Positions 29,258 through 39,029 are shown, counted from the stretch's first letter. The stretch is DNA of 64,000 bases from Pseudothermotoga thermarum DSM 5069 (GCF_000217815.1 NC_015707.1:1910014-1974013), one strand, 5' to 3'. Numbers and translations: made by a program. Notes: generated by a model not told the origin, from the letters alone.

Positions 29258-30091
29258 TCAAATGTCTATCTTTAAAAATATCCTGATGAGAAAACCTATT
29301 GAAAATGAAACTGCGGCTACTCCTATACTTATTGAAAGCATCTCGAAAAAATGAATCTTGAAATTCAAATCCTTTACAATCGAGACAAAGTAAGTAAAAA
29401 TGAAAATCACGAAAACAGCGTTCAACATGGTTACAGAAAGCGCGACCAAAGGCAATTCAAAGACAAGGTAAGGAAAGGTTAAAAACAAAACGGTCAAAAT
29501 ATAGGCTGTTCCGGTGTAAAATGCCGACTTGATAGGGTTTTTCTCTCCCTTTTCCGATTTTTTGGAAAGATAATCTGAAGCAGCCATGGATAAAGCTGCG
29601 GCAAAACCTGTTATGAGTCCCGATAGTGCCACAACTTTTGTTTTTTGTAAGGCCAAGGTTAAACCTGCCAATGCCCCAGTCAGTTCAACTAAAGCGTCGC
29701 TCAATCCAAGAACCATGGAACCGATGTAGTTCAGCTTTTCCTCGTTTATAAGATCGAGCAACATTTTCTCATGTTTCTCTTCGTCTTGAACGAAAAGTTT
29801 AACAAGTTCGTTTGAGTTGCAATTTAAATAATTTTTTTGCGCTTTTTCTTCTTTTCTTTCCATAACTTTAAGTGCAAAGGTTAAACCAAAAATTTTTGCA
29901 AGCAAAATATACCAAAGTACGGCCAATTTTTTTGGTTTAGCATCAACGCCGGTGATCTTTTTTAAAGCTTCATAATGTCTTAATTCATCTCGAGCTATTT
30001 TCTCCAAGATTTCCCTGTTTTGCCTACTGATTTTTGAAAGCTTTGAATAAACTAAATATTCTGTGATTTCGTTTTGCTGAAATTCTTTCAT
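29258..30091 (-). CDS. Ferritin-like/VIT1 fusion, membrane iron or manganese transporter
   Basis: 277 residues. The first ~125 form a rubrerythrin-like four-helix domain with diiron ligands in QQNEITEYLVY, ARDELRHYEAL and FVQDEEKHEKM. The rest is a VIT1/CCC1 domain with about five helices, marked by LGLSDALVELTGALAGL and AAALSMAASDYLSKKSE. Such MbfA-like proteins oxidise or sense Fe2+ and export it. The ATG follows GGAGGGCAAG. It is convergent with pyrE and divergent from udk. Confidence 0.9.
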   Translation of the reverse strand: MKEFQQNEITEYLVYSKLSKISRQNREILEKIARDELRHYEALKKITGVDAKPKKLAVLWYILLAKIFGLTFALKVMERKEEKAQKNYLNCNSNELVKLFVQDEEKHEKMLLDLINEEKLNYIGSMVLGLSDALVELTGALAGLTLALQKTKVVALSGLITGFAAALSMAASDYLSKKSEKGEKNPIKSAFYTGTAYILTVLFLTFPYLVFELPLVALSVTMLNAVFVIFIFTYFVSIVKDLNFKIHFFEMLSISIGVAAVSFSIGFLIRIFLKIDI

Positions 30092-30145
30092 ATTCTTGCC
30101 CTCCTTTCAAACAATTATAATAAAATCTCGGTGGTGATTTCTTTG

Positions 30146-30760
30146 TTGATCATAGGCATAGGTGGAGGTACAGGTTCTGGGAAAACGACGGTGGCGAAAA
30201 AGATCATCGAGAAGGTTGGAGAAGAAAGATGCGGATTGATACCCATGGATAACTACTACAGGGATATGAGCCATTTGCCTTTGGAAGAAAGAAGAAAGGT
30301 GAACTACGATCATCCAGATGTGATTGAACATGAGCTTTTGAAGGAACATCTTCTACAACTTCTTGAGGGAAAAACCATCTTTCTTCCGTGCTATGATTTT
30401 GTAAACTACGTAAGATTGCCGAAGACCATAGTTTTCACCGCCAAGGATGTTGTCATAGTCGAGGGAATTTTTGCATTGTATTATGAAGATATCAGAAGTT
30501 TGTACGCTTTGTCTATCTACGTCGATGCCGAGGATGATATACGGTTCATAAGACGTTTAAGAAGGGATATCAAAGAAAGAGGTAGAACCGTGGATTCGGT
30601 GATAGAGCAATACCTTCAAACCGTAAAACCAATGCATGATGCTTACGTCGAGCCAACGAAAAGAAAAGCAGATATAATCGTTCCAAAAGGAGGATACAAC
30701 GAAAAAGCAATTGAGGTCATAGTTAACTACATTTTTAAAAGGTTGGAGAGTAAAGAATGA
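30146..30760 (+). CDS. udk: Uridine kinase
   Basis: Phosphorylates uridine and cytidine in pyrimidine salvage. P-loop GGGTGSGKTT at the N-terminus, then MDNYYRD, NYDHPDVIEHELL, VEGIFALYY and RRLRRDIKERGR (lid), all family hallmarks. TTG 30146 (or 30143) follows GGTGGTGAT, giving 204 aa, the usual length; an in-frame start at 30074 lies upstream of the TATAAT box (30116-30121) and is rejected. Salvage here complements the adjacent de novo pyr operon. Confidence 0.93.
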   Translation: MIIGIGGGTGSGKTTVAKKIIEKVGEERCGLIPMDNYYRDMSHLPLEERRKVNYDHPDVIEHELLKEHLLQLLEGKTIFLPCYDFVNYVRLPKTIVFTAKDVVIVEGIFALYYEDIRSLYALSIYVDAEDDIRFIRRLRRDIKERGRTVDSVIEQYLQTVKPMHDAYVEPTKRKADIIVPKGGYNEKAIEVIVNYIFKRLESKE

Positions 30761-33195
30761 AAGGAAAACCGATTGTAGTAATAATATTTTTCGTCCTTTT
30801 CACCTGCCTGGTTTTTGGCAATTACAAATTGGTGCGTACCAAATATTTTGACATAGTTTTTTCCGAAGGACTTGATTCCAAAGCTTTTGTTCTGTCGAAA
30901 AAAGCCGATGAAGTGTACGAAAAGTTGGCAAATGAATTGAATTGTACTTTGAAAACGCGTCCAAAAGTTTATCTTGTCGGTGGTAATGATTTTGCAAATG
31001 GTTATGCCAATCCTTTGACCAACACGATCGTTATATACGTAAACGACGTTGATCCCTTGGTGATAACACCGAACTACGAAGACTGGGTAGTATTTTGCTT
31101 TGTTCATGAACTTACTCATCTTTTTTTGATGAACAAACTTTCCACTTACATTGAGCCACTTTCAATTTTCGGTCAAACTGTTTGCGTAGCGTTGCAAAGT
31201 GTTTTAACACCTATGTACCTTCACGAAGGTCTTGCGACTTATTTTGAAACTTATCTAACAGGTTTTGGACGAGGGAATGATCCTCTTTTTAAAACTTACA
31301 TAGAGAAAGCAAAGGAAACGGATGTTGGTCTAAGGTATGCATCAAGCTTAACAACTTCTAGATGGCTTGCCGGCGGCGCAAGTTATGTTCAAGGTTATTC
31401 ACTCTTGAAGAAAATCGAGGAAGATTATTCACATCAAAAAGTCGTAGAGTTGGTCGAAAGATTTTCGGAAAATCCGCTAAGACCTTTTGGAATAACTTTG
31501 AAAGAGACGGTTGGAAAAGAATTTCTTGGTAGTTGGTTGGAAAAGGATAAAAGAGTAGGTAAAAACCAAGATTTTTCGAAGTTATTTCTTTGGCCAAGCA
31601 AGGTAGATTTGAACGCTTGGAGGATTTACTACGTTGCACAAAAATACTCTTCACAAGAAGCGTTGTATTATTGCGATGCGCTTAGCAAAGAAGAATTCAA
31701 AGTTTTAGATCTTCAAAACTGCGTGAGTTTTTCTGTAAGCAAATCTGGCAAAGTTGCCGTTGCTAGATACGTTTCAGCTGGTAATTCTGTAGTTTCACAG
31801 CTTTACGTACACTCTGGTACAACCTTTAAGCTTCCTGTACAAAATATCGTTGACCTTGATTGGATAAACGACCACAAATTGGTCTTGATAAGGCAGCAGA
31901 ACGGATCTAGATTCATCGATGTTTACGATCTTCTTCAAAGAAAAATCACACGAATTTTTGGACCGTATGAAAACTTAATTCCTTTGCAGATAACTGCTGA
32001 TGAACGACGAATAATTTTCACTGGTAAAGTGGAAACGAATATAGGTTTGTTCATGTTGAATTCAGATGGAAAACTTTACAAGTTAGATTGCGATGGAAAT
32101 GCAAAACTATCCCCGAAATTGGTTGAAGACAAGCTTTATTTTTGTGCGGAGAACTTCGACAAGATTCAAGTTTTCATGCTTGATTTAAACGACATGACGT
32201 TGTGGAATCTTGGTGGGCAAGATTTCGTCAGTGCGGTGGTTTACGAGAACGAGGTATTTGGTGTTCAAATTGTGCCTGGTGGTTATCGATTTGCCAGCCA
32301 ACCGGTTGAACCATCGTTCGTTAGAAATTTAAGATGGATAGAGTTTGATCAGCTTTTTCCACAGGAAAGCTTTGTCCTTGACGCAGAAAAGTATTTCGAT
32401 TTGCTGAAGTACAGATTTTGGTTTCCTGTTGGATATTTTGATGAAACTGGTTGGTTTCTTGGAACTTTGATTGGATTTTGGAACGATGCGGTTGATGAGA
32501 CGTTGTTTTTGCAAGTCGGATGGAGTGACTTTGGTCCTTCCTTTAAGGTTGATGTAACTTTTGACAAGGCAGCTGATCTTTACTTTAGCTATGCTTTTTC
32601 ACCAAAAGATCAAACTTTAAATGGTCAGTTTGCTGTACCACTTTATTTGAACAGAGGGTTGAAGAACGAAGTTGTTTTAACAAAGTTTGGTGTAACTTTG
32701 AAAGCTGAACAAGGTTTTGAACCACTATTGAGTTGCAAGTATTCCATTGGAACTGTAGGAGGTAAAATTCACGGTTTAAGTGTGCCAGAGATTGAATTAT
32801 GGTTAAATCTCATGCCAAAACCGAACGTTGGTTTTTCAAGATCCTTCCTGCTTGTTAATAGTTTGGTAATGTTTGCAGTAAACACAGATTTTGAGACACT
32901 TAAATACGTTTGGAATCTAACCTTGCCGCGTTTGAGGTTTAACCTTGGTTCAAAAGATGGTTTTTGGAACATGGATGGAATGAACCTTTCTTTTGGTTGC
33001 ATAACCGAGATAAACAGACTTTACGAGTTTGGATTCGATGGTTATGTAAAAACAACTTTTTATTTTGATTTTCTCTATCAAATACCTATGCCAGTTTTCA
33101 TAATGGTGGGAGTTAAAGATAACAAACCTTATTTTAGAATTGGCATAGAAAACATTTTAAATGCATTGAGAGTGCGAAAAAAGGCTATGCTATAA
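30757..33195 (+). CDS. Large exported gluzincin metallopeptidase with beta-propeller-like and barrel-like C-terminal regions
   Basis: 812 residues starting with a signal peptide (IVVIIFFVLFTCLVFG). The peptidase part holds HELTH (117-121) and a second ligand Glu at 157 in LHEGLATYFE, the gluzincin pattern of the peptidase MA group. Residues ~270-500 show repeated short beta segments (SKSGKVAVARYV, TADERRIIFTGK, NSDGKLYKLDCDG) like a TolB-type propeller. From ~560 on the alternating aromatic/polar strands (LYFSYAFSPKD, FGCITEINRLYEFGFDGYV) suggest an outer-membrane barrel. It might sit in the toga. Overlaps udk by 4 bases (ATGA). Confidence 0.72.
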   Translation: MKGKPIVVIIFFVLFTCLVFGNYKLVRTKYFDIVFSEGLDSKAFVLSKKADEVYEKLANELNCTLKTRPKVYLVGGNDFANGYANPLTNTIVIYVNDVDPLVITPNYEDWVVFCFVHELTHLFLMNKLSTYIEPLSIFGQTVCVALQSVLTPMYLHEGLATYFETYLTGFGRGNDPLFKTYIEKAKETDVGLRYASSLTTSRWLAGGASYVQGYSLLKKIEEDYSHQKVVELVERFSENPLRPFGITLKETVGKEFLGSWLEKDKRVGKNQDFSKLFLWPSKVDLNAWRIYYVAQKYSSQEALYYCDALSKEEFKVLDLQNCVSFSVSKSGKVAVARYVSAGNSVVSQLYVHSGTTFKLPVQNIVDLDWINDHKLVLIRQQNGSRFIDVYDLLQRKITRIFGPYENLIPLQITADERRIIFTGKVETNIGLFMLNSDGKLYKLDCDGNAKLSPKLVEDKLYFCAENFDKIQVFMLDLNDMTLWNLGGQDFVSAVVYENEVFGVQIVPGGYRFASQPVEPSFVRNLRWIEFDQLFPQESFVLDAEKYFDLLKYRFWFPVGYFDETGWFLGTLIGFWNDAVDETLFLQVGWSDFGPSFKVDVTFDKAADLYFSYAFSPKDQTLNGQFAVPLYLNRGLKNEVVLTKFGVTLKAEQGFEPLLSCKYSIGTVGGKIHGLSVPEIELWLNLMPKPNVGFSRSFLLVNSLVMFAVNTDFETLKYVWNLTLPRLRFNLGSKDGFWNMDGMNLSFGCITEINRLYEFGFDGYVKTTFYFDFLYQIPMPVFIMVGVKDNKPYFRIGIENILNALRVRKKAML

Positions 33196-33218
33196 TGATT
33201 GTAAAGGAGGTGAAGTAC

Positions 33219-34679
33219 ATGAGAATCGCCATGGCGGCATTCGAAGTTTATCCATTTGCAAAAGTTGGAGGACTTGCCGATGTACTTGGCTCACTTCCAA
33301 AAGTTATAGAAAAGCAAGGAGAAAAGGTTTCCATATTCATGCCACTTCACAAACTTGTTAGAAAAAATTGTGAAAAGCTTGGAATAACCTTGGAATCGTT
33401 GGTGAAGTCTATTCCCATACCGTACCTTCAAACTCAGCAAAAATTCGATGTTTATCATTCAAAATTACCAGGATCAAATGTTCCAGTTTACTTCATAGCC
33501 AACGATTATTACTTCTCAGCCGAGAATGTTTATGAAGCACCTGATATTGCCGAACAATCGATATTCTTCTGTGCATCGGTGTTGGAAGCAATGAAAAATC
33601 TTGGAATGCAATTTGACATTATACACGCTCATGATTGGCAAACAGCTTTAATACCAGTTTATTTGAAAGCGCTTTACAGAACAGATCCTTTCTTCTCCAA
33701 AACTGCTTCTGTTTTCACGATCCACAATTTGGGTTACCAAGGTATATTCGATCCTTTGTACATGAAGTTTGCTGGATTGCCAAATTACTTGTTCAGTATA
33801 GACGGTTTGGAATTTTATGGAAAGCTGAACTTCATGAAGGGTGGCATTCTGTTCAGCGATGTTATCACGACTGTCAGTCCAACTTATGCGCAGGAAATAC
33901 AAACCGAAGAATTCGGAGAAAAACTCGACGGTGTTCTCAGATTGAGAGCAGACGATCTTTACGGCATCTTAAACGGTATCGATTATCTTGAATACGATCC
34001 TGCAACGGATAAGAGGATTTATGTCAACTACGATTTGAACAATGTGGAAAAGAAAAAGTTGAACAAATTGGAGCTTCAAAAGGCTTTGAACCTAGAGGCT
34101 GATGAGAATAAGCCGATGATAGGAATGATAAACCGTTTGGTCGATCAAAAAGGACTTGATCTTGTGGAGAAAGCCATTGACTTTATCATGCTTTTCGATG
34201 TTCAATTTGTCGTCCTTGGAACAGGTGAAAAGAAGTACGAAGAAATGTTCCAACAAATTCAAGAAAAATACCCAACAAGAGTTTCAGTGAATCTGAAGTT
34301 TGACGTTGACCTTGCACAAAAAATTTACGCTGCAAGTGACATCTTTTTGATGCCATCGAGGTACGAACCTTGCGGGTTAGGTCAGATGTACAGTCTAAGG
34401 TATGGCACCATACCCGTTGTCAGATACACTGGAGGTTTGGCCGATACCGTCAAGGAGTACAATCCAAAGACGAAAGAAGGCAACGGTTTTGGCTTTACAG
34501 AGTACGATCCGGCACATTTGCTGTACGCAGTTGCAAAAGCTGTTCATGTTTACAAAAACGAAAAAGAACATTGGAACAGACTGATTAAGAATGCCATGCA
34601 GACAGATGTTTCTTGGGAAAGGTCAGCCAAGCAATACATAAGTGTTTATCAAGAAGCTTTGAAAAAGAAAAGATTCTAA
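33219..34679 (+). CDS. glgA: Glycogen synthase, GT5 (ADP-glucose)
   Basis: 486 aa, transfers glucose from ADP-glucose (perhaps UDP-glucose) to alpha-1,4-glucan. KVGGLADVLGSLPK near the N-terminus is the substrate loop, HDWQTALIPVYL the GT-B hinge, and MPSRYEPCGLGQMYSLRYG the catalytic Glu region. ATG 33219 follows AGGAGGTGA. The preceding peptidase stop lies in the ribosome-site region. Followed by galT, 15 bases on, suggesting nucleotide-sugar/glycogen metabolism in one unit. Confidence 0.95.
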   Translation: MRIAMAAFEVYPFAKVGGLADVLGSLPKVIEKQGEKVSIFMPLHKLVRKNCEKLGITLESLVKSIPIPYLQTQQKFDVYHSKLPGSNVPVYFIANDYYFSAENVYEAPDIAEQSIFFCASVLEAMKNLGMQFDIIHAHDWQTALIPVYLKALYRTDPFFSKTASVFTIHNLGYQGIFDPLYMKFAGLPNYLFSIDGLEFYGKLNFMKGGILFSDVITTVSPTYAQEIQTEEFGEKLDGVLRLRADDLYGILNGIDYLEYDPATDKRIYVNYDLNNVEKKKLNKLELQKALNLEADENKPMIGMINRLVDQKGLDLVEKAIDFIMLFDVQFVVLGTGEKKYEEMFQQIQEKYPTRVSVNLKFDVDLAQKIYAASDIFLMPSRYEPCGLGQMYSLRYGTIPVVRYTGGLADTVKEYNPKTKEGNGFGFTEYDPAHLLYAVAKAVHVYKNEKEHWNRLIKNAMQTDVSWERSAKQYISVYQEALKKKRF

Positions 34680-34694
34680 GGAGGAAGTAAAGAA

Positions 34695-35696
34695 ATGCCA
34701 GAACTCAGGAAAGATCCTGTGATAAAACGATGGGTAATAATAGCCACCGAAAGGGCAAAACGTCCCCACGATTTTGTCAGGCCGAAAGTTGAGGAAAAAT
34801 CAACATTCTGTCCTTTTGACTACGGTAACGAACACACAACTCCACCCGAGGTTCTTGCTTTCAGACCCGCAGACAGCTCGCCGAACACACCCGGTTGGTG
34901 GGTAAGGGTCGTGCCAAACAAATTTGGTGCCGTCGATCCAACGCTTGAACCAAGAAGATATGGGGTTGGAATGTTCGATGCCATGGAAGGTTTCGGGTTT
35001 CACGAAGTGATAATCGAAACTCCGGATCACAACACCCACTTGGCTTTGATGGATTACAAACAAGTAGAAGAAGTCGTGTGGGCTTATTGGCACAGGTACA
35101 CCGCTTTGGCAAATAACACGTTGATAAAATACATCCTCATTTTCAAAAACCATGGTAGGGATGCTGGAGCATCACTTCAACATCCTCACAGCCAATTGAT
35201 AGCACTTCCCATTGTTCCAAAAAGGGTACAGGAGGAATTGGATGGATCTTTGGATTACTACAATTACAAGGAGCGATGTGTTTTTTGCGATATAATCAGG
35301 GAAGAAACTTATCGTAAAGAAAGAGTTGTGGAAGAAAACGAAGACTTTATCGCAATAGAACCTTTTGCCGCGCGTTTTCCATGTGAAACATGGATACTCC
35401 CAAAAAGGCATGCGAATTCTTTCGGATCAATCGTCGAAAAAGAAGTGAAAAGTTTTGCTAAAATATTGAAAAATACCCTTTACAGAATGTGGAAAGCGTT
35501 GGACAATCCTCCGTACAATTTCATGTTGCACACAGCTCCAACAACAGGTGAAGGAAAGGAATATTATCATTGGCATCTTGAAATTGTTCCGAGGTTGACA
35601 AACGTGGCAGGTTTTGAATGGGGATCTGGTTTTTACATAAATCCGATGCCTCCAGAAGAGGCTGCAAAATATCTTCGCAGTGTTGAAATTCAGTGA
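34695..35696 (+). CDS. galT: Galactose-1-phosphate uridylyltransferase
   Basis: 333 aa HIT-superfamily nucleotidyl transferase of the Leloir pathway. Active site ASLQHPHSQLIALP (His-Pro-His, about 157-170) and a later HWHLEIVPR. Zinc-site cysteines are FCPFDYG and CVFCDIIREE. Relatives in thermophiles can act on other sugar phosphates or with ADP-sugars, and the glgA neighbour would fit that. AGGAGG precedes the ATG. Confidence 0.93.
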   Translation: MPELRKDPVIKRWVIIATERAKRPHDFVRPKVEEKSTFCPFDYGNEHTTPPEVLAFRPADSSPNTPGWWVRVVPNKFGAVDPTLEPRRYGVGMFDAMEGFGFHEVIIETPDHNTHLALMDYKQVEEVVWAYWHRYTALANNTLIKYILIFKNHGRDAGASLQHPHSQLIALPIVPKRVQEELDGSLDYYNYKERCVFCDIIREETYRKERVVEENEDFIAIEPFAARFPCETWILPKRHANSFGSIVEKEVKSFAKILKNTLYRMWKALDNPPYNFMLHTAPTTGEGKEYYHWHLEIVPRLTNVAGFEWGSGFYINPMPPEEAAKYLRSVEIQ

Positions 35697-35710
35697 ATTT
35701 GTAGTAAAAT
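35683..35710 (+). promoter_or_regulatory. Promoter of spoVS
   Basis: TTGAAA (35683-35688), 16-base spacer, TAAAAT (35705-35710), overlapping the end of galT and 60 bases before the spoVS ATG. Confidence 0.6.
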
Positions 35711-35769
35711 GAAAAATACCATGTCAATAAAAGTTCAAAATTCACACAATCTTAAGGAGGATTGGTAGA

Positions 35770-36045
35770 ATGGAGACTTTGAAGGTCAGTTCAAACTCAA
35801 ATCCTAACAAGGTAGCAGGAGCCATCGCGGGTGCTTTGTCAAAAGCCGACAGAGTTGAAATTCAAGCGATTGGTGCTGGAGCTGTCAACCAAGCTGTCAA
35901 GGCGATAGCTGTGGCAAGAAGATTTTTAAACGAAAGCGGCAAGGATGTGTACATGATACCAGGATTTATGGAGGCAACAATCGATAACGAAAAGAGAACA
36001 GGAATTTCTTTCAAAGTTTTTGTCACAACAAAACAAATGCAGTGA
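35770..36045 (+). CDS. spoVS: Stage V sporulation protein S (SpoVS) homologue
   Basis: 91 residues nearly all SpoVS/Alba-like: LKVSSNSNPNKVAGAIAGAL, IQAIGAGAVNQAVKAIAVAR, then FMEATIDNEKRTGISFKV. SpoVS affects septation and coat assembly in Bacillus, but homologues are common in non-sporulating thermophiles, where they may bind nucleic acid. Strong AGGAGG site. The next small gene begins right after it. Confidence 0.93.
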   Translation: METLKVSSNSNPNKVAGAIAGALSKADRVEIQAIGAGAVNQAVKAIAVARRFLNESGKDVYMIPGFMEATIDNEKRTGISFKVFVTTKQMQ

Positions 36046-36049
36046 GGAA

Positions 36050-36307
36050 ATGCTTGATGCTTTTGCGGAAATTGTCAAGGCTTGCTTGGAAGATGAGAGA
36101 ATTCTAAGTATCGTCCAACAAATTTGCAAATTGAGTCAAGAAGAAAGAGAGCAATTTTTGACGAAGGTCAAAAGATATTTTTTTGACAAGAACGACGAGT
36201 CAAGCGTTGAGGCTTACAAATTTTATTTGATTATTCTTGAAGATGAAAACGCCGAAAAAATATTGAAATTGGTTGAGGAAGGCGGAAGATCGATTAATAA
36301 GATTTGA
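36050..36307 (+). CDS. Small helical protein of unknown function after spoVS
   Basis: About 85 residues, mostly helical, charged (KLSQEEREQFLTKVKRYFF, ILEDENAEKILKLVEE). No recognised domain or signal. ATG 36050 is the best start, just after GTGAGG overlapping the spoVS stop; a TTG at 36020 in the same frame lacks a site. Spacing is tight, so the start is uncertain. It probably shares the spoVS transcript. Confidence 0.5.
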   Translation: MLDAFAEIVKACLEDERILSIVQQICKLSQEEREQFLTKVKRYFFDKNDESSVEAYKFYLIILEDENAEKILKLVEEGGRSINKI

Positions 36308-36331
36308 AAAACAAAAATTTCAATGCTGGAT

Positions 36332-36360
36332 TTGAAAAAGCACAAAGTAGGTGTTATAAT
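36332..36360 (+). promoter_or_regulatory. Promoter of tRNA-Gly and rpsO
   Basis: TTGAAA (36332-36337), 17-base spacer, perfect TATAAT (36355-36360), 21 bases before the tRNA. Confidence 0.85.
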
Positions 36361-36381
36361 ATACTTGTGAAATCCTGCCGA

Positions 36382-36456
36382 GCGGGCGTAGCTCAGCGGT
36401 AGAGCATCAGCTTCCCAAGCTGAGGGTCGCGGGTTCGACCCCCGTCGCCCGCTCCA
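36382..36456 (+). tRNA. tRNA-Gly (CCC)
   Basis: Acceptor GCGGGCG/CGCCCGC, anticodon arm TCAGC-TTCCCAA-GCTGA giving CCC, CCA encoded. Probably co-transcribed with rpsO. Confidence 0.95.
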
Positions 36457-36461
36457 GACCA

Positions 36462-36496
36462 CAACTCGGATGACGGTGAAAACCTCATCTGGGTTG
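36462..36496 (+). promoter_or_regulatory. Hairpin in the rpsO leader
   Basis: CAACTCGGATGA (36462-36473) pairs with TCATCTGGGTTG (36485-36496) over 12 positions including wobbles, topped by GGT-GAAA-ACC, a GNRA tetraloop. It lies between the tRNA and the S15 ribosome site. S15 commonly represses its own mRNA through leader structures, so this may be the target; that is inference. Confidence 0.55.
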
Positions 36497-36523
36497 TTGG
36501 AATCTTTTGTGGAGGTGTGAAAG

Positions 36524-36787
36524 GTGACGCAGGAAGAAAAAAGAGCCATCATTGAACAGTTCAGGATCAACGAAAAGGACACAGGTTCGGTAGAGGTGCA
36601 AATAGCACTGTTGACAGCAAGGATTAGACATTTAACTGAGCATTTGAAGAAGCATCCAAAAGACTTCCATTCGAGAAGAGGACTAATGAAAATGGTTGGA
36701 CGAAGAAGGAAGATGCTAAGGTATTTGCGCGAGAAGAACATTGAATCCTACAGAGAGTTAATTCAAAAGCTAAACCTAAGAAAATAA
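36524..36787 (+). CDS. rpsO: 30S ribosomal protein S15
   Basis: 87-residue, four-helix primary 16S-binding protein. Typical sequence: [33 protein letters not shown] then [10 protein letters not shown]. (Quoted in shorter parts: [25 protein letters not shown].) GTG start after GGAGGTG. Precedes pnp, the usual rpsO-pnp order. Confidence 0.97.
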   Translation: MTQEEKRAIIEQFRINEKDTGSVEVQIALLTARIRHLTEHLKKHPKDFHSRRGLMKMVGRRRKMLRYLREKNIESYRELIQKLNLRK

Positions 36788-36798
36788 TGAAAAACATG

Positions 36799-36824
36799 GC
36801 GGGCGGGTTACATCGCCCGCTTTT
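36799..36824 (+). terminator. Terminator after rpsO
   Basis: GCGGGCG/CGCCCGC stem (36799-36805 with 36814-36820), 8-base loop, TTTT. In many bacteria the rpsO-pnp gap also carries RNase III sites. Confidence 0.8.
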
Positions 36825-36860
36825 AATTCCAAACCGCGGAACATGACAGAGGTGGTCGAC

Positions 36861-39005
36861 TTGAAATGTTGGAGTCGTGAGATGATTGGAAGAACTTTTT
36901 ACGTTGAATATGGTAGAATGGCGAAACAAGCAAGTGGGTCTGCACTTGTTAGAATTGGCGATACAACCGTTTTGGCAACTGTTGCAATGTCTGACGAAGA
37001 GACGGAAGGCATAGACTTTGTTCCGTTAACCGTTGAATTTCAGGAAAGATATTATGCTGCCGGAAAAATCCCGGGAGGGTTCGTAAAAAGAGAAGGTAAG
37101 CCAAGCGATGCTGGCATACTTTCCGCAAGAACCATCGACAGGCCAATTAGACCGCTTTTTCCAAAGAATTTGAGAAACGAGGTTCAACTGATCGTCACTG
37201 TGCTTTCAGTTGATGGTGTTAATCCACCAGATGTTGCAGGGGTTATGGCAGCCTCATTGGCTTTGAACTTTTCCGAGGTGCCCTTCAACGGCATTGTCGG
37301 TGCGGTGAGAGTTGGATACATCGATGGAAAAGTTGTTTTCTTCCCAACTGAAGAAGAACTTGAAAAAAGTTTAGCTGATATCGTTGTTGCAGGTACTGAA
37401 GATGCAATAACGATGGTCGAGGGTGAGGCAAAGGAAGTCACTGAAAGTCAAATGGTTGAAATACTCTTCAGAGCGCATGATGCAATAAAGGAGATTGTAA
37501 AATTCCAAAAGGATATCTTGTCTGAATTCAACGTTGTCAAAAGGCAGATACCAGAGAAAACTCTTCCAGAAGATGTCCTAGCGGATTTTGAAGCGTGTAT
37601 AGACAGCGCAGAGCTTAGAAACAGGCTTTTGACGCAAGGAAAAAAAGCCCGTGCAAAAGCCTTAGACGAGTACTTTGAATCAATAAAGAACAAACTAGTT
37701 GAAAAATATGGTCAAGAAAGAATTGAAGAACTCCTTTTGCTTTTGAAAGATCTTTATGAGGAAAAATTGAAACATCGTGCAAGAAGGTTGATCGTTGAAG
37801 AAAATATACGCTTGGATTTGAGATCGCCAAAGGATATAAGACCAATTACCTGTGAAATAGGTGTAATTCCAAGGGTTCATGGATCGGCTTTGTTCACGCG
37901 TGGCGAAACGCAAAGTCTTGGTATAGTTACCCTTGGTGCACCGATGGATGAGCAAATCATTGACACACTTTTTGAAGAGGGCACAAAGAGGTTCATGTTG
38001 CATTACAACTTTCCACCGTTTTCAACTGGTGAGGTCAAACCACTTAGAGGACCAAGCCGAAGAGAAATAGGTCATGGATATCTCGCTGAAAGAGCTTTGA
38101 AGTTTGTCATACCAAAAGAGGACGAATTTCCATACACAATCAGGGTTGTTTCTGAAATACTGGAATCAAACGGTTCCTCATCAATGGCAACAGTTTGTTC
38201 AGGATCTTTGGCGCTTATGGACGCAGGTGTTCCAATAGCTAAGCACGTTGCTGGTGTTGCGATGGGCTTAATTTTGGAACCGGATGCGCAAATTGTTTTG
38301 ACTGATATCCTTGGTGCAGAAGATCACTGGGGCGATATGGATTTCAAAGTTGCAGGTACAAGGGATGGAATAACGGCATTTCAAATGGATTGCAAAGTTT
38401 CTGGTGTTTCAAGAGAACTGTTGCAAAGAGCACTTGACCAAGCAAAAGAAGCTCGATTGTACATTTTGGAAAAGATGTACCAAACGATTGACAAACCGCG
38501 CTCGTACCTTTCCAAATACGCTCCAGTGATAAAAGTAACAAACGTTGACCCATTGAGAGTGGCAGACATAATTGGACCTGGTGGGAAGGTTATAAAATCC
38601 ATCATCAGAGACTATGACGTCAAAATTTCCATCGATGATGAAACAGGACGGGTAAGCGTCATCGGAAACGATCCTGAAAAGGTCGATTCGGCGATCAAGC
38701 AGATCAACACGATTGCGAAAGAGATAAACGTGGGTGATGTTTTCGAAGGAAGAGTTACCCGAGTAGAACCCTATGGGTTGTTCATCGAAATACTTTCTGG
38801 AAAGATCGGATTGCTCCATCAAAGCAAACTTGTGCGCAACATAAAGAACTTCAAAGTAGGAGACCACGTGATGGTCAAAGTAGTCAACATTGACAACCTT
38901 GGAAGGTTACAATTTGAGGAAATCGCACCTGAGTCTGAGCAGAAACAAGTCAGTGCGCGTAAACATACCAAACCATTGAATGATGAAGATCAATACCAAG
39001 ATTAA
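36861..39005 (+). CDS. pnp: Polyribonucleotide nucleotidyltransferase (PNPase)
   Basis: 714-residue phosphorolytic 3'-5' exoribonuclease. Two RNase PH domains are visible ([38 protein letters not shown]), with [20 protein letters not shown] in the second core. KH domain at [16 protein letters not shown] and S1 domain at [20 protein letters not shown] follow. TTG 36861 after GAGGTGG gives a length close to relatives; ATG 36843 precedes the site. Ends before a good terminator. Confidence 0.96.
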   Translation: MKCWSREMIGRTFYVEYGRMAKQASGSALVRIGDTTVLATVAMSDEETEGIDFVPLTVEFQERYYAAGKIPGGFVKREGKPSDAGILSARTIDRPIRPLFPKNLRNEVQLIVTVLSVDGVNPPDVAGVMAASLALNFSEVPFNGIVGAVRVGYIDGKVVFFPTEEELEKSLADIVVAGTEDAITMVEGEAKEVTESQMVEILFRAHDAIKEIVKFQKDILSEFNVVKRQIPEKTLPEDVLADFEACIDSAELRNRLLTQGKKARAKALDEYFESIKNKLVEKYGQERIEELLLLLKDLYEEKLKHRARRLIVEENIRLDLRSPKDIRPITCEIGVIPRVHGSALFTRGETQSLGIVTLGAPMDEQIIDTLFEEGTKRFMLHYNFPPFSTGEVKPLRGPSRREIGHGYLAERALKFVIPKEDEFPYTIRVVSEILESNGSSSMATVCSGSLALMDAGVPIAKHVAGVAMGLILEPDAQIVLTDILGAEDHWGDMDFKVAGTRDGITAFQMDCKVSGVSRELLQRALDQAKEARLYILEKMYQTIDKPRSYLSKYAPVIKVTNVDPLRVADIIGPGGKVIKSIIRDYDVKISIDDETGRVSVIGNDPEKVDSAIKQINTIAKEINVGDVFEGRVTRVEPYGLFIEILSGKIGLLHQSKLVRNIKNFKVGDHVMVKVVNIDNLGRLQFEEIAPESEQKQVSARKHTKPLNDEDQYQD

Positions 39006-39029
39006 ATTTAAAAAAACCATTGAAATGGC

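Noticed and set aside
30074-30145. Upstream start of uridine kinase
   Set aside because: It precedes the TATAAT box and would add residues absent from the family before the P-loop.
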